Assembly: GCA_936432065.2 (NCBI GenBank)
Contig: OW386293.2
Location: 19,108,234 to 19,172,233, forward strand
Direction of reading: 5' to 3'
Source of the DNA: Rutpela maculata
Lineage: Eukaryota > Arthropoda > Insecta > Coleoptera > Cerambycidae
Length of the DNA: 64,000 bases
The notes under the pieces are model-generated. The model was given only the letters and a program-made list of their open reading frames with translations. It ran no database searches and was not told the origin of the DNA. Position numbers and translations under genes: made by a program. Below are positions 9,500 through 20,484 of this stretch, one piece after another. Position 1 is the stretch's first letter, and every line of letters starts with the position of its first letter.

Positions 9500-10173
9500 T
9501 TTAATTAACAATAACAGTAAGTTACAAGATGCTGATCCTCAAATTTAATTATACCAGGGTTAACGCGTGTATCCCATCTCATGGATTATGGAAGACCGTT
9601 AAACACGTCTAGTTCTCGTAACAATTCACACACGCACTTATTTACAGCTTATAACATAACCTTACAGAAATGCTGGATTAAGTAATACGGGGATTACCTT
9701 AAGCCGTGAAATTTATTAATAATAGAGGCGTTTACTGCCAGAGTTGCCTAACTGAAATGCATCAAATATTAAAGTGCAAGTAATTGAAAGTTCTTTGGTC
9801 TTCAGTTGTACTGCATAAAATCTAAGTTTGGTTTTCAATATTGACGTTTTTACTTTTAGTGAGTTGCAAACAGCTTTTTGCTTCGGGAAACAATTTTTGA
9901 AAAAAATTAATCTTCAAAAATGGTCGCAAAAAATATAATAATACATAATATATTTTTAAATTATTTAAAAAAAATTAAATATTATTTATTAATATATTTT
10001 TTTGCATTTGGTCCCTAAAAGGTAAATAATACAACAATTAAACTACTTTATTTAATCTAATTGGTACAACAATATGACTTAATTATTAGGTTTGTTAGTT
10101 AAATTAATAATAATTAAATGATTATGGCCCAAAATGAAAATTAAATGAACAATTTTGAGCACCTTCAAAACTG
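9500..10173. other. No recognisable gene
   Basis: AT-rich sequence between the exon-like segment and the recombinase pseudogene. It contains one GC-richer patch (about 9540-9660) without an open frame. No terminal repeats or protein motifs were seen. Confidence 0.5.
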
Positions 10174-12028
10174 TTACCTCCAAACGAAGGTAACCCGAGG
10201 GTTTCGTGTTAATTTCTTTTGATGTGTGGTAATAGCTTCGGTAGTCACCGATATTATGTTACTCGACGATTCGATTTTTTTCTCCTCCATTAACATTCTG
10301 TACACTTTTTTCTTCTTCTCGATTGATTCTTCTATACATGACTTTGCAACTGAAGACGACCTGGACTTAGTTATTATTTAGAATAAAAAACAATAATATT
10401 GTGAAAAAGCTTGCCTCCATCCTACTAGCCGTTTAAACGAGATTAAATCGACATCAGCACCTGCTGCAAGAGACGCAGAACTCTGCCGGAAGCAATGCCC
10501 TGTATACTCTGTTGGGTTCTGTAGTTTAAGAAATTCAGCAAAGATAGAGGGCATTTTCCCAAAAGAATGGATTCCTAGACGTTGTACCGTACATTTTCCC
10601 TTACATATTTCTGTTACACTTCCATGGGATTAACAGCTTCACTTTCAACTACCACGGGAAACACTTTCTTAATGTTGGTCTTCGTATCGGGAATTGTTAT
10701 AAGAAGGCATCGTGTGTTCTTTTGGATAATATCTTGTATTTTTAGTGAATGTGGCTCTTCGCGCCCGCATGCACCACACACGCCAATGAGAAGAACAACT
10801 TGCGAAATTAAATATGAAATTGATGCATGTCATTAATGTATGATTTTAAACTTACATTGATTAATAAATACTTCTCATCGTCTACATTTATCAAAAATAT
10901 ATTCATTTCTTGGCGCGTCAAAACTTTTGACTTTGTGGGCTCGTAACTTACTAAATTTCTCTTCAAAAAAGCTATGACTCTGACGAATTTGTTTGTTTCT
11001 ATATTTTCCTTGACAGACAAAACAGCTCCCAGCTAACAATTTCATGTTCTATAAAAATCGTAAGAACGTTTCCAGAGCAAATTTTATAGAGCAATGTTTG
11101 TTCTAAGAACATTTTCAAAACGTTCTTACAACACTTATACCATACAAATGGGCACCGTTCTATAGAACTTTTTAGTTCTTTAAGCTGCTCTGTAAGGTCT
11201 GCAGGAAACACTTATAGAATTGTTGAATAAACGTTCTTACAGGTCTTAAAGAATTTTTATAACACTGTTGCAAAGCAATCTCATAAAAATTCTATAGCAG
11301 TTCTAAAATGCTGTCTTTGAATTCTGGTATAGAACAAATAAAGAACTTATATAATCATTCTTTAGCAGCGCATATTGTTTCGGTATACAATTTTTGTGTT
11401 GCATGGTGTTCTATTTAGAGAACTTTAAAATCGTTTAATTGTACCTTTTAAAAACAAAAATGTTTCTGTATCGCATCACAATGCTGGCACACGTCAGAAA
11501 CAATATGGATGGACACCATAAAATAATCAACCTGCATAAGAGTACTCACATCATTACGAATTGCTTAGTTGGTTTGTAGAGTCCAGGGAGCAGTAAATTT
11601 TAATGCGAAGAAAGCATATATAGTAATTTCTTGACGCGCCCTCAGTTTACCTTATATTTCCTATGATGCAGGAAATTTATTAATAAAAAAAAATTCTAAA
11701 TTGATGAATTTAGCAATCAGCTGTTTATAAAATAGTCAGAAAGTAAATATAATCCACATTATTGATATCATTTCACCTATTTATATTGTATATATTTTTA
11801 ATTATGATTTTTCCTCTTGCTTCACAATATGTGCAGCGGTTACATTTATCGTTCCACGATAATGATTTTCTTGAGACACCTTGTATGTATGTACACTAAA
11901 GATTCTGAATACGTGGTTTAGGCAACCAGACGTACACGTCGGTGTGTGATTGGTTTGTATTGAAAAACCGTAAAATTTTAAATTCATTTGTTAATATATA
12001 AATTAAATTTCAAAATAAAGCAACATAC

Positions 12029-12129
12029 TTTCGTGTCATTTTTTATATTTTCTAAATTTTCTATTTGTTGTACTGGTGATAAATGCATAAGAAAAACTTC
12101 TTTATCAATCTCCTTGTTTGGTCCAAAAT
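12029..12129 (-). other. Exon-like segment, unidentified protein
   Basis: On the minus strand an open 101-bp segment lies between a good acceptor (TTTCCTCTTTGTTCTCAG) and a good donor (GTATGT). It encodes GPNKEIDKEVFLMHLSPVQQ and continues ENLENIKNDTK. I do not recognise the protein. It lies inside the 4.6-kb element, so it may belong to that element's own gene. Confidence 0.35.
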
Positions 12130-12345
12130 CTGAGAACAAAGAGGAAATATTAATTATGTAATAATTAAGCACAGTAAAATCTAATTAAGTATGTAACTAT
12201 ACATTGGTTACAATATTTGTGTAATCCACAATTAGTTTGGGAGATATATTTGTCATACAATGTGTGAAATCAAAATAATTTGTTGGTTATAATGTTTTGA
12301 ATTTATAAATAAATAAAGTGAACTGAGTGTTAAGGAAAAGCCAAA

Positions 12346-12517
12346 ATCTTGAAGAAATATATTTGTGAATATACTGCCTCAAAATTCAAATTCAAATGAG
12401 TGTACAAGTTGTCAAGTTCATTTAGTGATATTAGATTGGCAAGAATGTGTGCCTACAAAAAATAAATTAAATTCCTGTCTTTTTTGTGGGAGAAAAATCA
12501 GCCATACTGGCATTTAG
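12346..12517 (+). other. Possible zinc-finger-like coding fragment
   Basis: A plus-strand open frame ending at TAG (12515-12517) contains two CxxC pairs, NECTSCQVHLVILDW and LNSCLFCGRKISHTG, spaced about 27 residues apart. The four Cys could bind a metal. It has no methionine start in context and no recognised family. It lies inside the 4.6-kb element. Confidence 0.3.
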
Positions 12518-12776
12518 TAAAAGGTGTAGCACATTTCTCCTGGTATTGACTTTGTTTTGGTGAAGAGGCCCAATAACAACTAGGTAAATATTTTCCTTCA
12601 TGATTCTTACAAATTTTTATATAAATTACATATCTACCGTTTCTTAGACGATAATATATTTTTAGGCTTTTTTAATCTTCACCCTCACTTCACCTTTTTT
12701 TTGATTTGCTATGGTTAATTTGCAACATTAGCAACCCAAAATAAGATTTTACCTGTACCTGTCTATTGTATCACAC

Positions 12777-12940
12777 CTGACCGTTCGAGGCTCTCGGAGA
12801 GATAGTTCACGTAATCACATGGTCGAGCCAGAACTTCATGTCGGAGTTTAGAAATGTTATGAAGACATAGCCTGCAGATTATTTGGTAGCACACAGTTTC
12901 CTGTTTATCAACCCCAGGACCAATAGTTGTCCATTCGTAG
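12777..12940 (-). other. Exon-like open segment, unidentified
   Basis: A minus-strand open stretch follows an AG (CTGTTCGGTACAG) and precedes a weak GT donor (GTGTGA). It reads YEWTTIGPGVDKQETVCYQ and then RLCLHNISKLRHEVLARP. It is richer in G+C than its surroundings. No family is recognised; it could be a chance open frame. Confidence 0.22.
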
Positions 12941-13826
12941 CTGTACCGAACAGTAACGAGGTACTCTAGCTTGCTCGTTATCTACTACGGAAGGCAATTG
13001 TAAGTACGCTTTAGACTTTTTAATTCCATGTCCGCTGGTCAGCATCAGTAGCTGCAACTTCTACGAAAATAAGTTACACCCTGTAGATGAGACAGCTAAT
13101 GTCAAGAGAACCGTGGGTACATTTTTACAAATATTCATATTTTGAAGTATTACCTTTTTGACTTAATGTAAACTCAAAAGAACAGCTGTTTATTGAGTCC
13201 CTGGTATTCATTGAATTATTGCTAAAAAGAAATAAAATAGGTGTTATAATATATAATTAATAACAATAATATTTAAGGACTTACTATTTGTGAGCTTTTA
13301 ACTGGCGTAGCCTACTTTATGTTGATTCCTTTTTAATGTAGCTACCCATCTTTTACTTGGAGTAGTATTTTATGTAGATTAATATCCAAATTGTTTGTAA
13401 ACGCTGATGTAACCATAATACTGAACCTTTGAGGTTATATCACAGCCGTTCTCAGTCAGATAGAGAGCAAGGGCGTATTGCATAACGACCAGTGTACATA
13501 ATTGCCATTGGATCAAAAGTAACAAAAAAAGGAAACTGGTGGTTGATAAATTTATTTTTTCTACTTCCATCTTTAAAATGGCGTTTATCGTATACGTTTC
13601 CATGACGCTAAATAATCCTTTAAACACGCTTTCGACAAACCGTGACTTCGTGCATTTTAGTCACAGGCTGAACTTACCAACGAGATATTAGTCACGGCTG
13701 AGGTTAATTCTAGATATTTTAATGGCAAAAATCAAGTTAGTTTTCCGTAATTCTTGTCATCAATCTGTCAAAATAAATCGACGCGTTGTGACAAGAGACA
13801 AGTAATTTTGTATTTTTTGGAAAAAA

Positions 13827-14021
13827 ATGAGCCTAAACGACAGTGAAAGTGAAGAAGATGTTTTCATTGGTACTCCGCCCGAAATTACTCAAGCAGCGGC
13901 ATCGGCAACTGCTAGTTTGCTGCCAGAAAAATCTAAAATTTCTTATTTAGATATTTGCTGTGGTAGAAAAAGTATAGTATGCAACACGTTTTATAAACTT
14001 GTTAGTCACTCATTTTATTAA
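13827..14021 (+). pseudogene. N-terminal fragment of a second Crypton-like recombinase
   Basis: Starts MSLNDSESEEDVFIGTPPE, then QAAASATASLLPEKSKISY, the acidic N-terminus and LLPEKS motif I associate with insect Crypton-like recombinases. It corresponds to LLPVKSPQIY in the minus-strand pseudogene around it. After about 47 residues it runs into unrelated sequence and stops. It has the opposite orientation to 10174-15905 and a different sequence, so it is a separate relic carried by the 4.6-kb element. Known role of the region: it precedes the core-binding domain; no catalytic part remains. Confidence 0.5.
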
Positions 14022-14075
14022 ACACTCGCTCCGCTACGCGTCGCTCGCGATTAATAAAACTCATGACTAAAATGA
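14000..14075. repeat. Hairpin with CpG-rich core
   Basis: The arms GTTAGTCACTCATTTTATTAA and TTAATAAAACTCATGACTAA flank a CpG-rich core, CACTCGCTCCGCTACGCG. It is one of several similar hairpins between 14 and 24.5 kb. Confidence 0.6.
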
Positions 14076-15692
14076 CGTTTATAAAACTTGTTACATAATA
14101 TACTATTATTGTTTGTTTATGAGAAGTCGCGTGTCATATTTCATATTGTTCATGTTTTTAGTGCTTTCGCATATTGATTTATTGTTTCATTTTTTAGATT
14201 AAGTCATATCGATCATTACTGTTATACATATACTAACTAACTAACTTCATTAATTTATGTAATATAGTTTTGAATAGTAAACCTGCTTTTCATTATTTAT
14301 TCATTCTGCCTGCTGCTGTTTCATTATTATTTGTTTGTTTAATAAGATCAAATAGACTGGCGCCTGCTCTGGTCTACTTAAAAGGCTTGTATAAACTGCT
14401 TAACTACCTGTTATAAACAAAATCGAAATACTTGAACCCATGCCCGCTCCCGACTTAAAAAGCTGCCGTGCTCAAGCTACTATCCTTTTTAAATAAAGGG
14501 CGTGGCATATGGCGACAGAAAGAAAGGCTTATCTTGTACTGCCAATATGGATTCTCACTAATATGATATTTTTGCGTCGATTGCAATGATTATACAGCAA
14601 ATGTGCTTCGCAAATAGCTACTAGAACACATCTATGCCATTTAATATCCACAGTGTTGTCATATTTTACGATATTTCTTGAACCATAAGGTTGACTATAT
14701 TATTTTCGTCTCTCTTTAGCACATTATTTCTTATGAAAAGTACCTAAACTACTAATGCTAGAGGCATACGTGTAGTACGTCGTTGATTTGCGGACCCCTA
14801 CAGCTTTTGAAATATTATATAAAAATCCATGTTTTTACTTTCAAAAATGAAATTGATGCAGAGGAGTAAAAGCGACAAGGAAGATATGACATTCGTTTTG
14901 AAGTATGTCGTTAAATAAAGTCAAGTCAACATTTTTTTCGTTTTCCTCCGAAACGCTCCACATTTTTTTACTTGTTTCCATTTACTTAATGACATTATTT
15001 TCAACAAGATATGTTGCATAAAACTCCTGTACCAACAACAAAATAAACTCTTAAAACATGGCGTGAATTAAAGTATGGTAGTTCTATTGCGGTTTTGTAT
15101 AGAACAAAAAGGATTGTATTAATACTTATTTACTCTGTAATGATTTTATAACAACTGTATTATTATTCTCTATAACTGCTTTGAAGAGTTTTTTCTCTTA
15201 AGTTCGATAGCAGCTTCCATATTTGTAATTTGTTGTCCGCAGCAGAATTGTAACTTACTTACTTACACAATAGTTCTATAAAGAAATTATAAGCGACATT
15301 ACGGAATAATTTTAAAAGAGTGTCATAGGAGATGGTATAATTCTATAAGGCACTATTTTACATTGGTTTTACAGTAATTTGATTCTATAAGCACCGTTGC
15401 TGTAAAATTGTGTTACTGTACACACTTATAGGGCAACATTAGCACTTATCTTATAAATGCTCTATAATTATGCTCTATGAACGTTCTTGCAATAAATTTA
15501 AAAAACAATTCCGTTTCTGAAGGCAAAATAGTCTCATGTGCCACGTTAATGCAACAATTCAGTGTTCTAGATACAACTATAAAACATTAACAGAATATAA
15601 AAGTCTACTCTAAATTTATAGAACTACTTTGCTAGCTGGGCTTTTATCATCGAATATTTTGACCAGAGAGTAGATGGTTTTACTTCTTGCGA

Positions 15693-15773
15693 CTGTAATA
15701 GGAAAATATGAAAATAGTCACAATAACAATTTACATGTTATTAATATTGAATGCAAAGAATAGCGGCACTTAC
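15693..15773 (-). other. Spliceosomal intron in the recombinase pseudogene (81 bp)
   Basis: The donor GTAAGT follows ...TTAAAAG, and the acceptor is CCTATTACAG before TCGCAAGAAG. Joining the exons keeps the protein alignment (...K|SQEVKPSTLWSK). A second possible short intron (GC-AG, about 50 nt) lies near 10386-10430, where the GGW motif is separated from SRSSSVAK; that one is less certain. Confidence 0.65.
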
Positions 15774-16099
15774 CTTTTAATGTAAATCGTTCAACATTGC
15801 ATCTTCGTTTACAATTACAATGTTGTTCATTTCTATCCATCGAACAAATGCTTCATATTCCATCTCATAAATTTGAGGAGACTTCACTGGAAGTAAATCT
15901 AATACAATTTATTTCACTTTTCAGGTAGAATTTGTGGATTATGCATTTTATATCGTATAAAAAGAACGAGTCAAAAATGTTTTTGTTACATTTAACAATC
16001 TGGTTACTATGGTCGCATGATAATTAAAATTCGAAGCTCACTATTTTCGAGAAATATTTTCTCTGGTCAAAAATTTAAATATATTTTAGCAAAAAAATG

Positions 16100-16232
16100 T
16101 TATTTGTAACACGTACCTAAAATTAGTTTTTTGGGACTCGGCTATTCCGGACTCGCCTTCGCCTCGTCCGGAAACAGCTACGATTCGTCCCAAAAAACAT
16201 GATTTTAGGTACTTGTTACAAAAATAACTATT
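16100..16232. repeat. Hairpin with CpG-rich core
   Basis: The arms TGTAACACGTACCTAAAAT and ATTTTAGGTACTTGTTAC, with inner GTTTTTTGGGAC and GTCCCAAAAAAC, flank a core containing GACTCGCCTTCGCCTCGTCC. No coding sequence. Confidence 0.65.
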
Positions 16233-16589
16233 TTGCGACCATTTTTGAAGTTTTATTTTTTTCAAAATTTTTTCCCGAAGTAAAAATCTGATTGGTCTAC
16301 TTCCAGATAATGCTCGAAGTGAAATTGAAATTACTGTTCGTGATAATCTCGTTTTTTTTTGAGCTTAATCAATTTAATGATGTCTTAAATGAAAAGTGTT
16401 TTGTGCTAGATCTGTATTTTTCTAATAGGGAGGTTGAGTCAGTTTGTAACTGTGCTTCCTTAATATTATTAATTGATTCTTACCACCTGCCTTGCTAATA
16501 ACGATAACAAATGATTTAAACACATATATTAAAGCTAATATTACAACTGATTACGATTTCATTTTGTTACAATATGATCAGATAATAGT

Positions 16590-16710
16590 ATATTGTGTAT
16601 CTAGGTGTGAAAGCGATACATTCCCGGACGACGATGCAATTGTTGGCCGAGGCGCTAGCCGAGGCCAACAAGCATCGAAGTCTGGGAATGTGCTTTCACA
16701 CCGAAGTACA
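16590..16710. repeat. Hairpin with CpG-rich core
   Basis: The outer arms GGTGTGAAAGC and GCTTTCACACC and inner arms TTGGCCGAGGC and GCCGAGGCCAA (partly inverted) flank CGCTAG. It is followed by ACATACTATTTTTTCT, also seen next to the hairpins at 23.7 and 24.2 kb, so these may be one MITE group. Confidence 0.6.
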
Positions 16711-16720
16711 CATACTATTT

Positions 16721-16848
16721 TTTCTGAAATCACAATAAATACTATTTTAAACGTATAAAAATCAAAAATATAAACATTTAAAAAAAAAATTTCTGAAATC
16801 ACAATCAATACTATTTTAAACGTATAGAAATCAAAAATATTAACATAT
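16721..16848. repeat. Tandem duplication, two ~58-bp copies
   Basis: TTCTGAAATCACAATAAATAC...ATATAAACAT at 16721-16778 is repeated at 16791-16848 with few changes, separated by an A-rich spacer. Confidence 0.75.
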
Positions 16849-16867
16849 TAAAATATATATAAAAAAC

Positions 16868-16917
16868 CGTACGGGAATGTTACTTCCCGGCCTAGGCCGG
16901 GAAGTAACATGCCCGTA
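16868..16917. repeat. 50-bp near-perfect palindrome
   Basis: GTACGGGAATGTTACTTCCC, then GGCCTAGGCC at the centre, then the inverted arm ending in CATGCCCGTAC; only one base pair is mismatched. It would form a strong hairpin. It sits with the other CpG-rich hairpins. Confidence 0.85.
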
Positions 16918-17109
16918 CAGCTTTGTTGATCGTTGCTTGGCAACGGATCTTTTCCGGTCTATTTTCTGATAGTTTCCTAGCAACGGACTAAAATACTGGA
17001 ATTGTGCATTTTTCGCTCTAAAATTGCGCCGAAAATGTAAACATTCCCGATCGATTTCAGAAAAACAATTATTTGTTATCAGACGATTGGAATTATTTAT
17101 TTTCAAATA

Positions 17110-18981
17110 TTGTCAATGTTAATGGTCGATATTTCTTATAATAATCTGTAATTAAAAAGCAAGTCCAAGATAATTCTGTCAGCTTCAATTAAGGTTTAAT
17201 AATTTAGTGTCCTAAAATGCGCATTCCTCATGATATACTGAGAATTTTGCAAAATCACCCAAATTTTTCCAAAAACAGTTATTTTAAGAAAAAATAAATG
17301 GTAAAAAAAGATAATTCTATAATTTTTAAGACATTCAAATGTTATTACGATAAGTAAAAGTGGTTCCATTTGAAAAAAATTGAATACATCTTATTTCATA
17401 ACAAAGATTTGTAATATTGTAGGTGTTTAAAGATGATTGTTTATAACGAATCCTGATAAAAACACGTTTTTCTTTTTAAATTTGATTTTTTTTTTTTTTT
17501 AGATTATAAATATTGTTTATGTTTAAATGAACTTTTGGGTTGGAACGCAATTTAAAGGAATAAATATGCAATTTCTATTTTCTCAAGAACATACTATTTT
17601 AAAAACAAATAGTAATGACTCGTCCAATTTTTATCGTAGAGTGAACTAAGAGTGAAATTAAAGGGAATTAAATTATCTTTTAACATCGTAATGAGCATTT
17701 TTTGAAAAGCCTTAGTACTTTTGAGTAATCACGAAAAAACACATTGAAATTTGACTTTCAGAAAAAGAAAAAAAAACATTAAATCTTGAAAACATTTTAT
17801 CTCTGCTAATTTTTCAACAAATTGAATGAGACTAGTCTCAAATTCAAGGCAAGTTCGTTCTCTTCAACTTTAACGATTTGACAGTTTTTGGCAAAAGACA
17901 TTTGCAAAAATCTGTTTTTAACCACACCCCCCCACACCACAGAGTAGAATTAAGTCTGCTTTTTTTACATGAGACTCCTAAGAATAGCTTTATACAATAA
18001 ATTTTCATGTTGTACCGTTTTGCTAGTCAAAATCTAAGTGAGCTCCACTAATTGATTTATTAAACAAATTCAAGAAAGGTATAGAAAGGGAAAAAATAAG
18101 CTGCTATGTCAACTGGTCCTATAACCTCTGTAACTTATAATACACAAACCATTAATATGAACGAAAAACTGATAATAATCAAATCCATTAGGTAACTCCT
18201 TAGCAGAAGCTCTCGAGTGCTAAAAAATGTCTTGTAAATAAATTTACAATAGACTCCATTGTTACCCTCTTCGTCTAAAGAATATAATATAGACCTAGAA
18301 CTATTATCTTCATTGTATTGTTAAGAGCAAGGAATCGGTATTTAAATACTTTAAAGACAAATTATAAAAGATTAACTCAAGTTTGGATTTATAGCTACAT
18401 ATTTAAATAATATAAAATTATTTCACTTACTTAAATTTAAATCTAAAACCTTACAATATTATCCAACATAAAATGAAACAAACAGTTGTTGCGTCTGTTT
18501 AATATCCAGAACATTACAAAATTATGTTTTGATATCCCAATTAAGGTTAGGCAATTTAGCAACATTGCAAGGACTTCAATATCATGTTGAAGATTCCATA
18601 TTTAGAGCTTGAATAAGGTGATCATGTGGTGTGAAGTGTAAAAAAATACATAATACCTCCTTAGCCATGGGTTTGATAATAAGAACAATGTAAGTACCAA
18701 TTTCTATAATTAATATAAGTTTACATAGGGTCCATCTTCATATTGTTCTTGTATGAAATGTTCTATTTTTTTCCCTATATTTATCGATTTGTCTATTGCT
18801 GCACCCTTGGTGAGTGTCTGACTATGGAAAGCGTATAGTATTTTGAGAGCATATAGTTCCAGAAAAGTCTTGGATCAATGTTATACTGTTTTCAACCGCG
18901 CTTAGTTACAATACTTTGCCAAGCCATAAAGTTACATTTTAGTTTAATTTTCAATATAGTCCATTGACATTTTTTTGAGGC
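17110..18981. other. No recognisable gene
   Basis: About 1.9 kb of AT-rich sequence with no long open frame, no recognised protein motif on either strand and no clear inverted termini. It may be single-copy intergenic or intronic sequence. Confidence 0.5.
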
Positions 18982-18983
18982 TA

Positions 18984-20474
18984 ACCTTGCATTTTGGGTA
19001 GGATAAGGTTTTTTTCGTTGCGTAGGGGAGGAGGTAAGTTTAAAATTGAGTTTTTGGGGTCGGTGGCCACCCTATTTAGCAGTTTTTGCCCTATATATCC
19101 GTAACGGTGTATCTTACAAACAATTTATAAAGTGGTTCTAGGATTTAGAGTCGAATTATCTACAACTTTACTAGAGAAATATTTTGTGTTAAATTAAATA
19201 ATTGAAAAGTTATAACCCTTAGAAGATAGGTATTGGTCACAATAATTTCTTTTAAGTGCTAAATTTTTTTTTCCTCAATTTTAACAAAAAAATACGTTAC
19301 ATGTTTTTTTGAATAACCTTCATTTATACTTTTTTTAATTTCCTAAATTCTGAAGGGATTTACAGCGCTGCGAAGGGATTACAGTGAAAGATCATGACAT
19401 ACAAATCGAGAGATCGGCGATTCGATCCCTACACACTCAGAATTTTTTTCGTTAGAAACTTTGTTAATAATTATGGAAAAATACAAATATTGTTACATGA
19501 TTAACTTACATTGTATATTAGGTACTTGTAATTATTCAAAGTTTGAGAATTGGTCACTAGATGACGCTCAGTGGCTGTAGGAGAGAGATGGGTTGACGCA
19601 AAATTAGGTTATGTTGGCCCCACTTGAAAAAGGGTCAATCAATCTTACAGTGATGCGAAGGGATCAAAGTTACAGATCATCTGTGAGTTTGATAACAATC
19701 GATGGCTTACAAATCATGGTAGGTAACTTATTAGGTAATGGGCGACTTCAGGCTGGTGCTCCGCCCCTCAAAATAAGGCCCCCGTAGGGCTACGATGTGG
19801 CCCTTATAGGGCTCCGTGGCGTTCCCCTTCTCGGAACCCATTTTAGCTTTCACTCAATGCCCCTTTCCCAGTGGGGCCAACATAACCACACTCTGCGCCA
19901 ACCCATTTCTCTCCTACAGCCGCTGAGACATTTCTAGCACCATCTAGTGCCCAATCCTCAAATTCTGAATAATTATAGGCACCTGATATAACACGCAATT
20001 TAATGATGCAAAAATATTTATATTTTTCCGCAATTATTTATAAAGTTTCTAAACGAAAATATGTGTTTAGGGATCGAACCGCCGCGCCGATCTCTCAGTC
20101 ATGATCTATCACTTTCATCTCTTCGCAGCGCTGTAAATCCCTTCGGAATTACGAAAATTAAAAACAGTACAAATTAAAATTATTCACTATGAAATACTCT
20201 ACAAAAAACATGGGATGTATTTTTTTGTTAAAATTGAAGAAAAAAGTTTTAGCGCTAAAAAGAAAATTTTCTGACAAATTTCTATCTTCTAAGGATTATA
20301 ACTTTTTAATTGCTCAATTTAACAAAAAAAGTTTCTCTTGTAGATAATTCGATTCTAAACAAAAAGCCTGTATATAAATTGTTTGTAAGATGTACCGTAC
20401 GGAGATATAGGGCAAACACTGTTAGTACCCCCCGCACACAAGGAAAAAGCCTTGTCCTACCCAAAATACAAGGT
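18984..20474. mobile_element. TA-flanked fold-back element with ~630-bp arms
   Basis: ACCTTGCATTTTGGGTAGGA at the left and its inverse, TCCTACCCAAAATACAAGGT, at the right are flanked by TA (18982-18983 and 20475-20476). The arms (about 18984-19625 and 19850-20474) stay similar throughout, e.g. the inverted pair CCTACAGCCGCTGAG and CTCAGTGGCTGTAGG. Each arm contains a tRNA-B-box-like GATTCGATCCC or GATCGAACCG. No transposase is present. The TA duplication suggests a Tc1-mariner-type non-autonomous element. Confidence 0.75.
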
Positions 20475-20484
20475 TAAATGTTTA

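Larger units (their letters stand above)
11028..15640. mobile_element. Unclassified 4.6-kb element with CCCAGCTA inverted ends
   Basis: The left end CCCAGCTAACAA and right end TTGCTAGCTGGG are inverted repeats. The recombinase frame is continuous when the segment is removed, and a 2-bp CT is repeated on both sides (11026-11027, 15641-15642). Subterminal regions (11030-11400 and 15080-15640) are rich in dispersed GTTCTATAAA-like motifs in both orientations. The interior holds several exon-like segments and a second recombinase N-terminus but no recognised transposase. The superfamily is not assigned. Confidence 0.6.
10174..15905 (-). pseudogene. Crypton-like tyrosine recombinase pseudogene, intron-containing, split by an insertion
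   Basis: Minus-strand pieces line up in the order of the insect Crypton-like tyrosine-recombinase proteins. Exon 1 (15905-15774) gives LLPVKSPQIYEMEYEAF. Exon 2 begins at 15692 with EVKPSTLWSKYSMIK, is cut by the insertion 11028-15640, then resumes with KFVRVIAFLKRNLVSYEPTK (to 10808). The catalytic part follows (about 10790-10430), with IPDTKTNIKK and the His-x-x-Arg box GHCFRQSSA. The C-terminus (10385-10174) has SSSVAKSCIEESIEKKKK. The usual catalytic tyrosine in this last motif (GYIEDS in relatives, from memory) is Cys here (TGT). One in-frame stop lies just before the donor (DLH*K), others lie further on, and there are frameshifts. Known family role: DNA strand exchange through a covalent tyrosine intermediate. 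Confidence 0.78.
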
